The notes below the pieces were generated by a model. The model saw only the letters and a list, made by a program, of their open reading frames with translations. It was not told where the DNA came from and did no database searches. The position numbers were made by a program, and so were the translations under genes. Positions 8,604 through 18,233 of a DNA stretch of 64,000 bases are shown in pieces. Position 1 is the stretch's first letter. Each line of letters begins with the position of its first letter. Source of the stretch: Alteromonas sp. KUL42 (GTDB lineage Bacteria > Pseudomonadota > Gammaproteobacteria > Enterobacterales > Alteromonadaceae); assembly GCF_006538325.1 (NCBI RefSeq), contig NZ_BJKK01000001.1, positions 591,485 to 655,484 of the forward strand. Reading direction: 5' to 3'.

Positions 8604-9488
8604 ATGCTTCGTGAGTACATCATGGCGCTTTTCAAGCGCACAGATACGCGACAGTTGATGCAATTCAAACCTCCAACATTACCTCAGCGTATCTACACTA
8701 AAGCACTGCTTGTCGATAACATACATTATGGTCGTTATTGCCAAGAGATCGATTGGCCAGCAAATGCATCAATGCATCCTCTTTATTTGCAGACAATGTC
8801 CTTGCCGCTACAAATGCAATGCCTGTTAGACAAGCAAAGTCCATTTCCTTTACTAGGCTTAATTCACGCTGGTAATCACGTAAGTGTGTTGGGCGACTGC
8901 GATTTAAGTGAAGCATTTGAATGTCGAGTACGGTTTCACGATGTTCGCCCGCATGCTCGAGGATGGGAAGTTGATGTTATGCTAGAAGCTCGGCAAGCCG
9001 GCCTGCTGGTTTATCGTGCAGTGAGCAGTTATTTAGTTAAGGTAAAAGCGGTACATGTCGCCCCTAGAACATTGCCTTCTGAAGCACATAATGAATGTGA
9101 TGTTGAAGAAAAAGCGCTGATAGGCGAGGTGAGCCTTTCGCCCGATACAGGGCGTCGTTATGCATCACTTTCTGGCGATTACAACCCCATTCATTTATCT
9201 GCGTTAACTGCAAAAGCCTTCGGTTTTAAAAAGCCCATTGCTCACGGTATGTGGACGTTAGCAAGAGCGCTATCAGCATTTGTTTCACACAATAGCAAAG
9301 CTAGCGCTAATGGAACTGAATCAGTATGTCATATCACTGAAATTGCCTGTCGCTTTAAAAGACCAGTATTTCTACCAAATGACATACATATTCTTCAGCA
9401 CTGTAAAACAGACAGTGATGTTTTACTGGATGTTACCAATGATGATGAATCGGCAACGCATTTATCAGCGCGTATTGAATTCCAATAA
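8604..9488 (+). CDS. MaoC-type hydratase/dehydratase
   Basis: A 294-residue double hot-dog protein. The C-terminal half has the MaoC hydratase 2 motif GDYNPIHLSA with the catalytic pair Asp192 and His197, followed by AFGFKKPIAHGMWTLA, the signature of (R)-specific enoyl-CoA hydratases. The N-terminal half looks like a degenerate hot-dog with no visible catalytic pair. Such proteins hydrate 2-enoyl-CoA in fatty acid oxidation or supply hydroxyacyl-CoA. The substrate cannot be told from sequence. AGGAA lies 9 bases before the ATG. The gene ends just before a strong terminator. Confidence 0.82.
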   Translation: MLREYIMALFKRTDTRQLMQFKPPTLPQRIYTKALLVDNIHYGRYCQEIDWPANASMHPLYLQTMSLPLQMQCLLDKQSPFPLLGLIHAGNHVSVLGDCDLSEAFECRVRFHDVRPHARGWEVDVMLEARQAGLLVYRAVSSYLVKVKAVHVAPRTLPSEAHNECDVEEKALIGEVSLSPDTGRRYASLSGDYNPIHLSALTAKAFGFKKPIAHGMWTLARALSAFVSHNSKASANGTESVCHITEIACRFKRPVFLPNDIHILQHCKTDSDVLLDVTNDDESATHLSARIEFQ

Positions 9489-9508
9489 TCAAAATCAAAA
9501 TCAAAACC

Positions 9509-9535
9509 AAAAAGGGAGCGAATGCTCCCTTTTTT
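9509..9535 (+). terminator. Rho-independent terminator after the MaoC gene
   Basis: AAAAAGGGAGC (9509-9519), loop GAAT, then GCTCCCTTTTTT (9524-9535): an 11-bp stem ending in a T-run. A short AATCAA-type repetition (9485-9505) precedes it. Confidence 0.92.
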
Positions 9536-9554
9536 GACTTTACTCTTTTAAATT

Positions 9555-9819
9555 ATACCAATCCGCATAGATAATTGCCCACTCAGAAGGCGCTGGCAAG
9601 TTTCCTAGCAAAGCGTGGGAATGCAGGAATGGCTGTTCCCTTTCAAATTCCCAGAATGAAGCTAGGAAGCTTGCCAGACCTTCCCGAAGGGCGAGTTTAA
9701 AATGTCCGTACTCTTTGTTGTGTCACCTTGATGTAGAACCACTATACCTGCGGTAACACGCCGCGATTACGAACATTTTAACTCTCGCTGAGTGGGTAAT
9801 GGTCTATGCGGATTGGTAT
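9555..9819. mobile_element. MITE-like fold-back element with 31-bp terminal inverted repeats
   Basis: The left end ATACCAATCCGCATAGA (from 9555) and the right end, its inverse TCTATGCGGATTGGTAT (to 9819), continue inward through CCCACTCAG/CTGAGTGGG, giving about 31-bp inverted repeats with 3 mismatches. Two further inverted pairs lie inside: CTGGCAAGTTTCCTAGC (9593-9609) against 9661-9677 with 1 mismatch, and 9692-9710 against 9768-9787 (TTTAAAATGT/ACATTTTAA core). The whole can fold into a branched hairpin. There is no coding capacity. The right end touches the nadB stop codon. Ends starting TATACCAAT are common in intergenic elements of marine Alteromonadales (from memory). Any transposase would have to act in trans. 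Confidence 0.75.
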
Positions 9820-11516
9820 TACACCTCTGGCAAATCCATATCCGAAAAGCTGCCTTCGGTGATAAGCAAACCCACTTCAGCGCCAGAAAGCTGTTTATTT
9901 GGCGTTAGTATGGTTGGTAATGGCTCAGCCAATTGTTCAGGGTGGTCGAGGTTAAAATGCAACCCTCGGCTTTCCTTGCGTGCCATAGCACAACGAACAA
10001 TAAGTTCTGCCACCGTGACCAAATTTCTCAACTCAAGCAAGTTATTACTTACTCTAAAGTGTGCATAGTATTCGGCAATCTCTTGCTCTAATAGTTTGAT
10101 GCGCCGCATAGCACGTTCTAATCGCTTGTCTGTACGCACAATACCTACGTAATCCCACATAAATAATCGCAATTCGTGCCAGTTGTGCTGAATAATAACT
10201 TCTTCATCAGAGTTAGAGACTTGGCTCTCATCCCACGGCGCTATAGTTTCTTGGCATTCTGCGCTCGGTAGTTTGCTGATGATATGTTCAGCAGCTGCCG
10301 ATGCAAATACAACACATTCCAATAATGAATTGGATGCCATACGGTTTGCCCCATGCAGACCCGTATAGGCGACCTCGCCAATAGCATAAACATTGTCTAA
10401 ATCAGTTTTTGCATTAAAGTCAGTAATTACGCCACCACAGCTGTAGTGAGCAGCTGGTACAACGGGAATAGGCTCTCTGGTAATATCGATACCCAGTGAA
10501 CGGCATTTGCGGTAGATATTAGGGAAGTGTTTTACGATAAAGTCAGCGGGCTTGTGACTAATATCAAGGTACATGCAATCTGCACCCAAACGCTTCATTT
10601 CATAATCGATAGCGCGCGCAACAACGTCTCGCGGTGCAAGATCACCCCGTTCATCAAATTTGTGCATGAAACGGGTGCCATCAGCGTGACATAAATTGGC
10701 ACCTTCTCCGCGCAGTGCTTCGGTAATCAGGAAGTTTCTTGCTTGCGGGTGGAATAAGCACGTGGGGTGGAATTGGTTGAATTCCATATTGGCAACTCGG
10801 CAGCCCGCACGCCAGGCCATAGCAATACCATCACCACTAGAAACATCAGGGTTCGAGGTATACTGATAAACCTTACTTCCGCCACCTGTTGCAAGAGCAA
10901 TAAATGGTGCGCGGATAACCTCTACGTGTTCTTGTTGTCTGTTCCAAACATAAGCACCAACGCAGTGATTCTTTTTCGATTTAGAAGGAATTAAATCGAT
11001 GGCGTTGTAGCGCTCAAAAATATGAATGTTTGGATGAGTAGAAACCGCGTCGTTCAGGGTAATTTGAAGTGCCTCACCAGTGGCATCGGCAGCGTGCAAA
11101 ATTCTTCTATGGCTGTGGCCGCCTTCACGGGTTAAATGAAAACGCTCTTCGCCAGACTCATTTTTCTCGGTATCAAATGGCACACCATAGCCAATTAGCC
11201 ATTCTAGTGCTGATTTTGCGCGTTCAGCGGTAAAACGAACAGCTGGTTCATCACATAGACCACCGCCAGCCTTCAGTGTATCCTTAACGTGTGCATCAAT
11301 AGAGTCTTGTTCATCGAATACGGCAGCGATGCCACCTTGAGCGTAACGTGTCGAACCTTCATTTCTGTCACTTTTACTTAAAACGATAACTTGGCAATGG
11401 TCAGCAAGCTTTAACGCCAAGCTAAGACCAGCCGCGCCACTTCCAATTATTAAGACATCACAGCGATGTTCTAGTGCATTTGACGTGGAAGTTAGTGAAG
11501 ACGATACAGATTTCAT
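9819..11516 (-). CDS. nadB: L-aspartate oxidase
   Basis: NadB oxidises L-aspartate to iminoaspartate with FAD, the first step of de novo NAD synthesis (with NadA). The dinucleotide-binding motif GSGAAG is at residues 25-30. Typical family blocks follow: [41 protein letters not shown] and the [22 protein letters not shown] flavin contacts. Length (565) is slightly above the usual 540. It diverges from rpoE as in E. coli. The TAA stop lies at the edge of the fold-back element. Confidence 0.96.
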   Translation of the reverse strand: MKSVSSSLTSTSNALEHRCDVLIIGSGAAGLSLALKLADHCQVIVLSKSDRNEGSTRYAQGGIAAVFDEQDSIDAHVKDTLKAGGGLCDEPAVRFTAERAKSALEWLIGYGVPFDTEKNESGEERFHLTREGGHSHRRILHAADATGEALQITLNDAVSTHPNIHIFERYNAIDLIPSKSKKNHCVGAYVWNRQQEHVEVIRAPFIALATGGGSKVYQYTSNPDVSSGDGIAMAWRAGCRVANMEFNQFHPTCLFHPQARNFLITEALRGEGANLCHADGTRFMHKFDERGDLAPRDVVARAIDYEMKRLGADCMYLDISHKPADFIVKHFPNIYRKCRSLGIDITREPIPVVPAAHYSCGGVITDFNAKTDLDNVYAIGEVAYTGLHGANRMASNSLLECVVFASAAAEHIISKLPSAECQETIAPWDESQVSNSDEEVIIQHNWHELRLFMWDYVGIVRTDKRLERAMRRIKLLEQEIAEYYAHFRVSNNLLELRNLVTVAELIVRCAMARKESRGLHFNLDHPEQLAEPLPTILTPNKQLSGAEVGLLITEGSFSDMDLPEV

Positions 11517-11634
11517 GTATTTTTATAACAATTCAAATGAACAAAGGTTCGGCAAGTCTAAAGGATGAGCGGCAAAACACAATGATTGTTCGCCACACAG
11601 ACACGCATTTTTTAAAATATTTAATGCTTAAACA

Positions 11635-11662
11635 GAACTTTTCAAAAAAGAACACGTCTATA
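11635..11662 (+). promoter_or_regulatory. Candidate sigma-E promoter of the rpoE operon
   Basis: GAACTT (11635-11640), a 16-base spacer, then TCTATA (11657-11662), resembling the sigma-E consensus GAACTT-N16-TCTGA. It lies about 50 bases before the rpoE start, where an autoregulated promoter is expected. Confidence 0.6.
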
Positions 11663-11713
11663 CCCATGCTTGTGAGAGCTAGTGTGTAGTAGAAGTAGGG
11701 AGTAACGGCTCGA

Positions 11714-12292
11714 ATGAGCGAGCAGATAACCGACCAACAATTGGTTGAAAGAGTACAGCGTGGCGACAAAAATGCATTTAATTTGTTGGTAACTCGTTAT
11801 CAACACAAAGTGATGCATTTGGTTTCTCGTTATGTGAAAAATACGGGTGACGTAGCAGATGTAACGCAAGAAGCGTTTATTAAAGCATACCGAGCGTTAC
11901 CTAATTTTCGTGGTGACAGTGCGTTTTATACTTGGTTATATCGCATTGCAGTTAATAGCGCGAAGAACTATCTAGTATCGCAAGGGCGTAAACCGCCTGC
12001 GAGCGACGTAGATGCTGATGAAGCAGATTTTTATGAAGGCAGTGACGCGCTAAAAGAGCAGTCAACGCCAGAGCGAAGTTTGTTATCTGAAGAGATTGAA
12101 GAGACGCTTTTTAAAGTAGTAGAGAAGTTACCTGACGATTTGCGTATGGCAATTACGCTTAGGGAAATTGAAGGGTTGAGCTACGAAGAAATTGCGAGCG
12201 TGATGTCATGCCCAGTTGGAACGGTAAGATCACGTATTTTCAGGGCGCGAGAAGCCATAGATAAAGTAATTCAGCCGCTGCTAGAAAATTAA
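11714..12292 (+). CDS. rpoE: RNA polymerase sigma factor RpoE (sigma-24)
   Basis: A 192-residue ECF sigma factor for the envelope stress response. Region 2 (FNLLVTRYQHKVMHLV, DVADVTQEAFIKAYRALPNFRGDSAFYTWLYRIAVN) and region 4 (PDDLRMAITLREIEGLSYEEIASVMSCPVGTVRSRIFRARE) are intact and very close to E. coli RpoE. It heads the rpoE-rseA-rseB-rseC operon and appears to be self-regulated by the sigma-E-like promoter upstream. Confidence 0.97.
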   Translation: MSEQITDQQLVERVQRGDKNAFNLLVTRYQHKVMHLVSRYVKNTGDVADVTQEAFIKAYRALPNFRGDSAFYTWLYRIAVNSAKNYLVSQGRKPPASDVDADEADFYEGSDALKEQSTPERSLLSEEIEETLFKVVEKLPDDLRMAITLREIEGLSYEEIASVMSCPVGTVRSRIFRAREAIDKVIQPLLEN

Positions 12293-12389
12293 TCAAAATA
12301 AAATTGAAAAAAGATGAACTTTCTTTTTTATAGATGACTAACAGCTGTGTTAGGGTAGTTAACGATCAAATTGATCTGGAAATGAATAT

Positions 12390-12974
12390 ATGACGCAACA
12401 GCAAGAAAAATTGTCCGCATTCATGGATGGTGAGATAGAAGGCAATGACATCATCGATGCAATTAAGCACGATGCAGACCTTCAAGCCAAATGGCAACGT
12501 TACCATGTTATTCGCGGTGCAATGCGCAAAGAAGCCAGCGTGGCTCCTCAGCTAGATATTACTGCAAGCGTAGCTGCTGCATTGGAAAGTGAACCTGCTA
12601 TTGTTGCGCCGAAGCAATCGCGCTGGCGGTCAATTCCTGTTTTAGGCAGTGTTGTACCGTTTGCGAAGCAATCGGGTCAATTTGCTGTAGCGGCGTCAGT
12701 AGCGTTAGCCGTTATTGTTGGGGTTCAGCAATACAACCAACCAGCACCAACGGAACCGTTTATGACTGCGCCTACTATTGCACCACAAGGTGGATTGGCG
12801 CCGGTTAGCTTAGAGCAGTCTCGTGCATTACCGCGTAATGATATGAACGAGGTGCTTGAAAGAAAACGCAAAATAAACGCGTTGATTGCTGACCATGAAC
12901 AGCAAATTCGGTTGAAGCAAGCACAAGAGGCGAGCGCTGAAGAAGAGCAGGTCGAGCAAGTTAATCCAGAGTAA
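12390..12974 (+). CDS. rseA: Anti-sigma-E factor RseA
   Basis: A 194-residue single-pass inner membrane protein. The N-terminal cytoplasmic domain (EKLSAFMDGEI, KWQRYHVIRGAMR) is the RseA sigma-binding fold. A hydrophobic segment at about residues 98-112 (FAVAASVALAVIVGV) spans the membrane, and a periplasmic tail is rich in Glu and Gln. Family knowledge: DegS then RseP cleave it to free RpoE. The C-terminal periplasmic part ends in a coiled-coil-like stretch. Confidence 0.92.
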   Translation: MTQQQEKLSAFMDGEIEGNDIIDAIKHDADLQAKWQRYHVIRGAMRKEASVAPQLDITASVAAALESEPAIVAPKQSRWRSIPVLGSVVPFAKQSGQFAVAASVALAVIVGVQQYNQPAPTEPFMTAPTIAPQGGLAPVSLEQSRALPRNDMNEVLERKRKINALIADHEQQIRLKQAQEASAEEEQVEQVNPE

Positions 12975-13001
12975 GCCCTGCTTGTTATTTCGTTTTTAAT
13001 G

Positions 13002-13026
13002 CATACCAGCATATACTGCTGGTATG
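13002..13026 (+). promoter_or_regulatory. Hairpin between rseA and rseB
   Basis: A perfect 10-bp stem CATACCAGCA/TGCTGGTATG (13002-13011 with 13017-13026) and a 5-base loop. It sits just before the rseB start and includes an upstream in-frame ATG at 13024. It could attenuate transcription or modulate rseB translation relative to rseA. No long T-run follows. Confidence 0.55.
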
Positions 13027-13047
13027 TTTGTTTCTAAGGCAATGAAA

Positions 13048-14145
13048 ATGCGCAGTAGTTCTTTAATTGCACTCTTATCTATTTTTCTCCTCCTATCATC
13101 AATTACTGGCTTTTCAGCAAATGCGCAAACATCAAATGCGTCATTGAACGATGCTGAACAAAGTGGGAAGCAAGCCACTCAACCCTCGCAAGACAGTGAG
13201 GACAATACACTACCCCCGCTAGCGGCTAGCAACACTGCGGGTTTAACCATGCAGAAAAATGTCTCTCATTGGTTAGGTCAGCTGCAGCGCATTGTCTCTG
13301 GCGCAAATTTCCAAGTGACCTTTGTGCAAACTAAAGCGGGTAAAGAAACCGTGCCTTACTTATGGCGTCATGGTTTGTTAGCAAATGGCAGCGAAGTAGA
13401 GCAGCTTAATCTTCAAAATGGCCCAGGGCGTGAACTTATTCGCGTTAATGACATTGTTAGTGTTTTTGAGCCAGATGTAGCGCCCTATAGTTTACATTCA
13501 GAACATATCAATGGACCGATACCCACAGTGTTGGTTTACCATCCTACACAGTTGCTTGAAGCCTATGAATTTGTGCCTGTAGGACGAGCTCGGGTCGCTG
13601 GGCGCTCAGCACAGCAAATTCGTATCGTAAGTCGAGACAATACCCGCTTTGGTTATCAGATATGGCTTGATGAAGAAACAGGTATGCTGTTGAAGCTTAA
13701 CATGCTGGACTTACAAGGTGGGTTGTTAGAACAAATCCAAGTCACCACATTTGCAATTACGCCTGAGCCGTCTGAGTATTTTTCGCGTATTAACGCCAGT
13801 TCGTTACCTAAGCCAATGGCGATGGGAAATAGCCAAACGCGTAATCACAATTGGGAAGTGGGTTATTTACCGTTAGGTATGCGAGAAGTAAAAGAGGATA
13901 CGCGACGATTAGCCTTAACAGGGCAAGTAGTAGATTATAAACTCTTTTCTGATGGATTAGTGGACGTGTCTGTTTACGTACAGCCGGCGGACGACGCCAT
14001 TGGCGGCGATTTAGCGCTACGCAATGAATTAAGTACATTCTTAACGCTCACTGATGGCAAGGCTCAAGTGACGGTAGTGGGTGAAATTCCTCTACAAACG
14101 GCCAATGCAATTGCTACGTCATTGAGGCCTCGACCAGAAAATTAG
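13048..14145 (+). CDS. rseB: Sigma-E regulatory protein RseB
   Basis: A periplasmic protein that binds RseA and senses mislocalised lipopolysaccharide and lipoprotein. The start at 13048 is preferred because AAGG lies 8 bases upstream and because it gives a clean signal peptide (MRSSSLIALLSIFLLLSSIT, cleavage after a following FSANA). The start at 13024 is inside a hairpin. The mature protein shows the MucB/RseB pattern (WLGQLQRIVSGANFQVTFVQ, RVAGRSAQQIRIVSRDNTRFGYQIWLDEETGMLLK, GDLALRNELSTFLT, and C-terminal VVGEIPLQTANAIATSL). An extra Ser/Gln-rich linker follows the signal peptide, so it is longer than E. coli RseB (about 318). Confidence 0.9.
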   Translation: MRSSSLIALLSIFLLLSSITGFSANAQTSNASLNDAEQSGKQATQPSQDSEDNTLPPLAASNTAGLTMQKNVSHWLGQLQRIVSGANFQVTFVQTKAGKETVPYLWRHGLLANGSEVEQLNLQNGPGRELIRVNDIVSVFEPDVAPYSLHSEHINGPIPTVLVYHPTQLLEAYEFVPVGRARVAGRSAQQIRIVSRDNTRFGYQIWLDEETGMLLKLNMLDLQGGLLEQIQVTTFAITPEPSEYFSRINASSLPKPMAMGNSQTRNHNWEVGYLPLGMREVKEDTRRLALTGQVVDYKLFSDGLVDVSVYVQPADDAIGGDLALRNELSTFLTLTDGKAQVTVVGEIPLQTANAIATSLRPRPEN

Positions 14146-14210
14146 GGTTGAAGCGGGTTTCCCCTTAATTACGTAGCTATAATCTTTTAACAGAAAGGTC
14201 ATTTGACTAC

Positions 14211-14660
14211 ATGATCAAAGAAACAGCAATCGTGGTGGCGGTTCAAGGCGATGTGGTAACCGTTGAAGCGGCGATAAAGTCGACGTGTAATAGTTGCCAA
14301 GCACAGAGCGATTGTGGCACGGGTATTATTTCACGTGCAATTGCCCCTAAAACACAACAGTTGACATTTTCAACACCTAATCCCGTAAGTATTGGACAGC
14401 AAGTAACGGTAGGTATTCCTGAGGCAGGCGTATTAAGTGCATCTGCGTGGTTGTATATATTGCCTTTGTTAGTATTTATCGCTACCTATATTGGGTCATT
14501 CGCTTTATTAGCTAAATTGGGTTATACCCATGAATTATTGGCGCTTTTGCCAAGCGTTGCACTTACTGTTTTAGGTTATCAATGGATAGCGCGAAAGATG
14601 CGCCGTATAGACAAAGCTAAATACCAGCCCGTTATACTCAATGGCCTTAACGAAAAATAG
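14211..14660 (+). CDS. rseC: SoxR-reducing/sigma-E regulator RseC
   Basis: A 149-residue inner membrane protein. The N-terminal cysteine cluster (Cys26, Cys29 and Cys35 in CNSCQAQSDC) is followed by two transmembrane helices (about residues 80-100 and 105-125). This is the RseC/MucC layout. RseC modulates sigma-E signalling and takes part in SoxR reduction with the Rsx complex in E. coli. It is the last gene of the rpoE operon, with a 190-base gap before lepA. Confidence 0.9.
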   Translation: MIKETAIVVAVQGDVVTVEAAIKSTCNSCQAQSDCGTGIISRAIAPKTQQLTFSTPNPVSIGQQVTVGIPEAGVLSASAWLYILPLLVFIATYIGSFALLAKLGYTHELLALLPSVALTVLGYQWIARKMRRIDKAKYQPVILNGLNEK

Positions 14661-14848
14661 AATACTGTTGCCGCTTCAGCTAAAGGTTTGATTTAGATTT
14701 TTAACGTTGCTTTCTGACATTTCGGCCACGCTAATTCGCTTTTCGGTAAAGAAATGGGTAAAATCCGCTCGCGCTGCGTTTATCCACATTCGCTAGTCGC
14801 TATTTTTATTTTGTTTAATGAATTTTTCTGCAGGTAATTTCCAGCATT

Positions 14849-16645
14849 ATGCAACAGTCGCACATTCGTAATTTCAGTATTATTGCCCACATTGACCACG
14901 GTAAGTCTACATTGTCAGACCGTTTAATTCAGCATTGTGGAGGGCTTTCCGATAGAGAGATGGCTGAACAAGTTCTAGACTCAATGGACTTGGAGAAAGA
15001 GCGTGGAATTACCATCAAAGCACAAAGTGTAACGCTTAATTATGAAGCGCGCGATGGCGAAACGTATCAATTGAATTTCATCGATACACCAGGGCACGTA
15101 GACTTCACTTATGAAGTTTCTCGCTCGCTAGCTGCCTGTGAAGGTGCGCTATTGGTAGTCGACGCGGGTCAGGGAGTTGAAGCACAAACCCTTGCGAACT
15201 GTTACACCGCCATTGAAATGGATATGGAAGTAGTGCCGGTTCTTAACAAAATTGACCTGCCACAAGCAGAGCCAGATCGCGTCGCAGAAGAAATTGAAGA
15301 TATTGTTGGTATTGATGCTGTTGATGCCGTTCGCTGCTCAGCAAAAACCGGCATTGGTATTGAAGACGTACTTGAAGTTATCGTTAATAAAATTCCTCCA
15401 CCTGAGGGTGACCGTGAAGCACCGCTTAAAGCCCTTATTATTGACTCTTGGTTTGACAACTACCAAGGAGTTGTGTCGTTAGTGCGAATTGTGGAAGGAC
15501 AGCTAACGAAGAAAGACAAAATTCAAATTATGTCAAATGGCCAAGTTCATCAGGTTGATAAAATTGGTGTGTTTACACCTAAACCACTTGAAACAGGTTT
15601 ATTACGAGCTGGTGAGGTTGGCTTTATAATCGCGGGTATTAAGGAGATTCACGGCGCGCCCGTGGGGGATACCATCACGCTATCTAAGCAGCCTGCGACT
15701 GAAATGCTGCCTGGCTTTAAGAAAGTGAAACCTCAAGTTTACGCGGGTATTTTCCCGATCAGCTCAGATGATTACGAAGATTTCCGCGATGCACTAGCAA
15801 AACTGAGCCTTAATGATGCATCTCTGTTCTACGAGCCAGAGAGTTCGGCAGCTTTGGGCTTTGGATTCCGCATTGGTTTTCTTGGTATGTTGCACATGGA
15901 AATTATCCAAGAGCGACTAGAGCGTGAATATGACTTGGGTCTTATTACCACAGCGCCTACCGTAATCTATGAAGTGGAAACTACCAAAGGCGAAGTCATT
16001 ACCGTTGATAGCCCAGCAAAACTTCCACCTGTTAATGATATCGCGGAAATTCGCGAACCTATGGTTGAAGCCAATATTCTTGTACCTCAAGAATACTTAG
16101 GTAACGTCATTACCCTGTGTATAGAAAAACGCGGTATGCAAACCAATATGACATACCACGGCAAACAAGTTGCAGTAACTTATGAGCTTCCGATGGCTGA
16201 AGTAGTACTTGATTTCTTCGACCGTTTAAAGTCGACCAGTCGTGGTTTTGCATCACTTGATTACAATTTTAAACGCTTCCAAAGCTCAGATATGGTGCGT
16301 GTAGATATCCTAATTAACGGCGAACGGGTTGATGCATTGGCAGTTATTACTCACCGTGAGAACTCTCAAGGTCGTGGTCGCGAATTAGTAGAAAAACTGC
16401 GTGAATTAATTCCACGTCAAATGTTTGATATTGCTATTCAGGCGGCAATTGGTAACCACATTGTGGCGCGAAGTACTGTTAAACAGTTACGCAAAAACGT
16501 AATTGCAAAATGTTATGGTGGTGACGTAAGCCGTAAGAAAAAGTTACTTCAAAAACAGAAAGAAGGTAAGAAGCGAATGAAGCAAGTGGGTAACGTTGAA
16601 TTACCTCAAGATGCATTCTTAGCAGTATTGAAGGTAGGTAAATAA
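14849..16645 (+). CDS. lepA: Elongation factor 4 (LepA)
   Basis: A 598-residue translational GTPase. The G1 motif AHIDHGKST, switch regions ([10 protein letters not shown]), DTPGHVDF and NKIDLP are followed by EF-G-like domains and the LepA-specific C-terminal domain ending [15 protein letters not shown]. LepA acts on ribosomes during initiation and elongation. The stop overlaps the start of lepB by one base (TAATG), so the two are translationally coupled as in E. coli. Confidence 0.97.
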   Translation: MQQSHIRNFSIIAHIDHGKSTLSDRLIQHCGGLSDREMAEQVLDSMDLEKERGITIKAQSVTLNYEARDGETYQLNFIDTPGHVDFTYEVSRSLAACEGALLVVDAGQGVEAQTLANCYTAIEMDMEVVPVLNKIDLPQAEPDRVAEEIEDIVGIDAVDAVRCSAKTGIGIEDVLEVIVNKIPPPEGDREAPLKALIIDSWFDNYQGVVSLVRIVEGQLTKKDKIQIMSNGQVHQVDKIGVFTPKPLETGLLRAGEVGFIIAGIKEIHGAPVGDTITLSKQPATEMLPGFKKVKPQVYAGIFPISSDDYEDFRDALAKLSLNDASLFYEPESSAALGFGFRIGFLGMLHMEIIQERLEREYDLGLITTAPTVIYEVETTKGEVITVDSPAKLPPVNDIAEIREPMVEANILVPQEYLGNVITLCIEKRGMQTNMTYHGKQVAVTYELPMAEVVLDFFDRLKSTSRGFASLDYNFKRFQSSDMVRVDILINGERVDALAVITHRENSQGRGRELVEKLRELIPRQMFDIAIQAAIGNHIVARSTVKQLRKNVIAKCYGGDVSRKKKLLQKQKEGKKRMKQVGNVELPQDAFLAVLKVGK

Positions 16646-17547
16646 TGGCGAATTACTTCTCCCTCATTTTGGTGGCACTCACTTTTATTACAGGGTTAAT
16701 TTGGCTAGTGGATAGCCTGGTGTTTGCACCAAAGCGCAAAGCGCGTTTGCAAGCTGCTGCGGCGGCGCAAGGCGCAAAATACGGAGAAGATCCACAATTG
16801 CCTTATCTGGTTGATACCTCTCAACAGATATTTCCCGTTATTGCTTTCGTATTAGTGTTGCGTTCGTTTATTTACGAGCCCTTCCAAATACCGTCTGGTT
16901 CGATGATGCCAACCCTTTTAGTGGGGGATTTTATTTTGGTTGAAAAATTCTCCTACGGAATAAAAGACCCGGTAGTGAGAAGTAAACTGATTGAAACCGG
17001 CGTGCCAGAGCGCGGTGATGTTGTGGTATTCAAATACCCAGAAGATACGTCAATCGACTACATCAAACGTGTAATTGGTTTGCCAGGTGATACAGTGGTG
17101 TATCAGAACAAGCAGGTTTACATAAAACCTAAATGCGAATCGGGAAGTGATTGTCCAAAACTTAAAGCGGTTCCACTAACCTTTCAAGAGCGTGGCGAGT
17201 TTGTTCAAGATATGGCGCAGTTAATGCGTTATACCGAAGATTTGGGTACGGTTTCTCATGATATTTTACGCCACCCTGTTCGTGAAATTTCACCACTTAA
17301 TTTCTATACTCAGCCTGGTACGCGCAGCAACGAGTGGATTGTTCCAGAAGGACATTACTTCGTACTGGGAGACAATCGCGACAATAGCCGAGACAGTCGT
17401 TTCTGGGGCTTTGTACCCGATGAAAACCTTGTAGGTAAGGCTGTTGCCATTTGGATTTCCTTTGAGTTTGAAAGAACGCCATCTGACATACTTCCCACTT
17501 GGATACCTACAGGTATTCGCTTTGAACGAGTAGGTGGCATTCATTAA
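16645..17547 (+). CDS. lepB: Signal peptidase I
   Basis: A 300-residue inner membrane serine/lysine protease that cleaves signal peptides of exported proteins. There are two N-terminal hydrophobic segments (residues about 3-27 and 62-75). The catalytic Ser86 is in PSGSMMPT and Lys141 in YIKRVIGLPGD, and GDNRDNSRDSR is family box E. Its stop overlaps the rnc start by one base. Confidence 0.96.
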   Translation: MANYFSLILVALTFITGLIWLVDSLVFAPKRKARLQAAAAAQGAKYGEDPQLPYLVDTSQQIFPVIAFVLVLRSFIYEPFQIPSGSMMPTLLVGDFILVEKFSYGIKDPVVRSKLIETGVPERGDVVVFKYPEDTSIDYIKRVIGLPGDTVVYQNKQVYIKPKCESGSDCPKLKAVPLTFQERGEFVQDMAQLMRYTEDLGTVSHDILRHPVREISPLNFYTQPGTRSNEWIVPEGHYFVLGDNRDNSRDSRFWGFVPDENLVGKAVAIWISFEFERTPSDILPTWIPTGIRFERVGGIH

Positions 17548-18233
17548 TGCAGGGAATTGATAAATATCGTCGCCTCTACAAGGCGATAGGTTATACCTTT
17601 AACAATGAAGCGCTGCTTGAACAGGCGCTGACTCACCGAAGTGCGGCAAAGCAACACAATGAGCGTCTTGAGTTCTTAGGCGATGCAGTATTGGGCATGA
17701 TTGTTGGCGAGACATTATTTAGACGCTTCCCGAGCGTGCCAGAAGGTAAACTCACCCGTATGCGTTCTACGTTGGTGAAAGGTGAGACATTGGCAGAGCT
17801 CGCCAAAGAAACCAGTGTCGGTGAATTGTTAAACCTTGGTCCCGGCGAATTAAAAAGTGGCGGCCATCGACGTAGCTCCATTTTGGCTGACGCTATAGAA
17901 GCTATTCTAGGCGCAATTTACCTTGATTCAGGTATGGATGAAGTACGTGGTGTCATTGACAGATTATGGGAAAGCCGCATTGAAAAGCTTGACCCTAATG
18001 CGCACCCCAAAGACAGTAAGACCCGCCTGCAAGAGTTCCTACAAGGACGCAAGCTTCCTTTGCCAACCTATGAAGTGTTATCGATATCAGGCAAAGATCA
18101 CGCACAAACGTTTGAAGTAAGCTGTGCCGTGGAAAGTTTGGCAAAGCCTGTTAAAGCATCAGGTAATAGCCGCCGTAAGGCAGAACAAGAAGCTGCGCGA
18201 TTAACGTTGGAGAAGCTAGATGACAACGGGTAA
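17547..18233 (+). CDS. rnc: Ribonuclease III
   Basis: A 228-residue double-strand RNA endonuclease for rRNA and mRNA processing. The signature [12 protein letters not shown] is at residues 39-50 with catalytic Glu42 and Asp46. The second acidic pair lies in [16 protein letters not shown]-terminal double-stranded RNA-binding domain ([12 protein letters not shown] to [17 protein letters not shown]) follows. It overlaps era by 14 bases. Confidence 0.97.
   Translation: MQGIDKYRRLYKAIGYTFNNEALLEQALTHRSAAKQHNERLEFLGDAVLGMIVGETLFRRFPSVPEGKLTRMRSTLVKGETLAELAKETSVGELLNLGPGELKSGGHRRSSILADAIEAILGAIYLDSGMDEVRGVIDRLWESRIEKLDPNAHPKDSKTRLQEFLQGRKLPLPTYEVLSISGKDHAQTFEVSCAVESLAKPVKASGNSRRKAEQEAARLTLEKLDDNG

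Noticed and set aside
9485..9505. AATCAA short tandem repeat after the MaoC gene
   Set aside because: Only about three units in an A-rich stretch before a terminator; too short to treat as a functional repeat.
12316..12321. GAACTT upstream of rseA as a second sigma-E promoter
   Set aside because: At 16 bases downstream there is no TCTGA-like -10, and the hexamer sits in an A/T-rich hairpin after rpoE.
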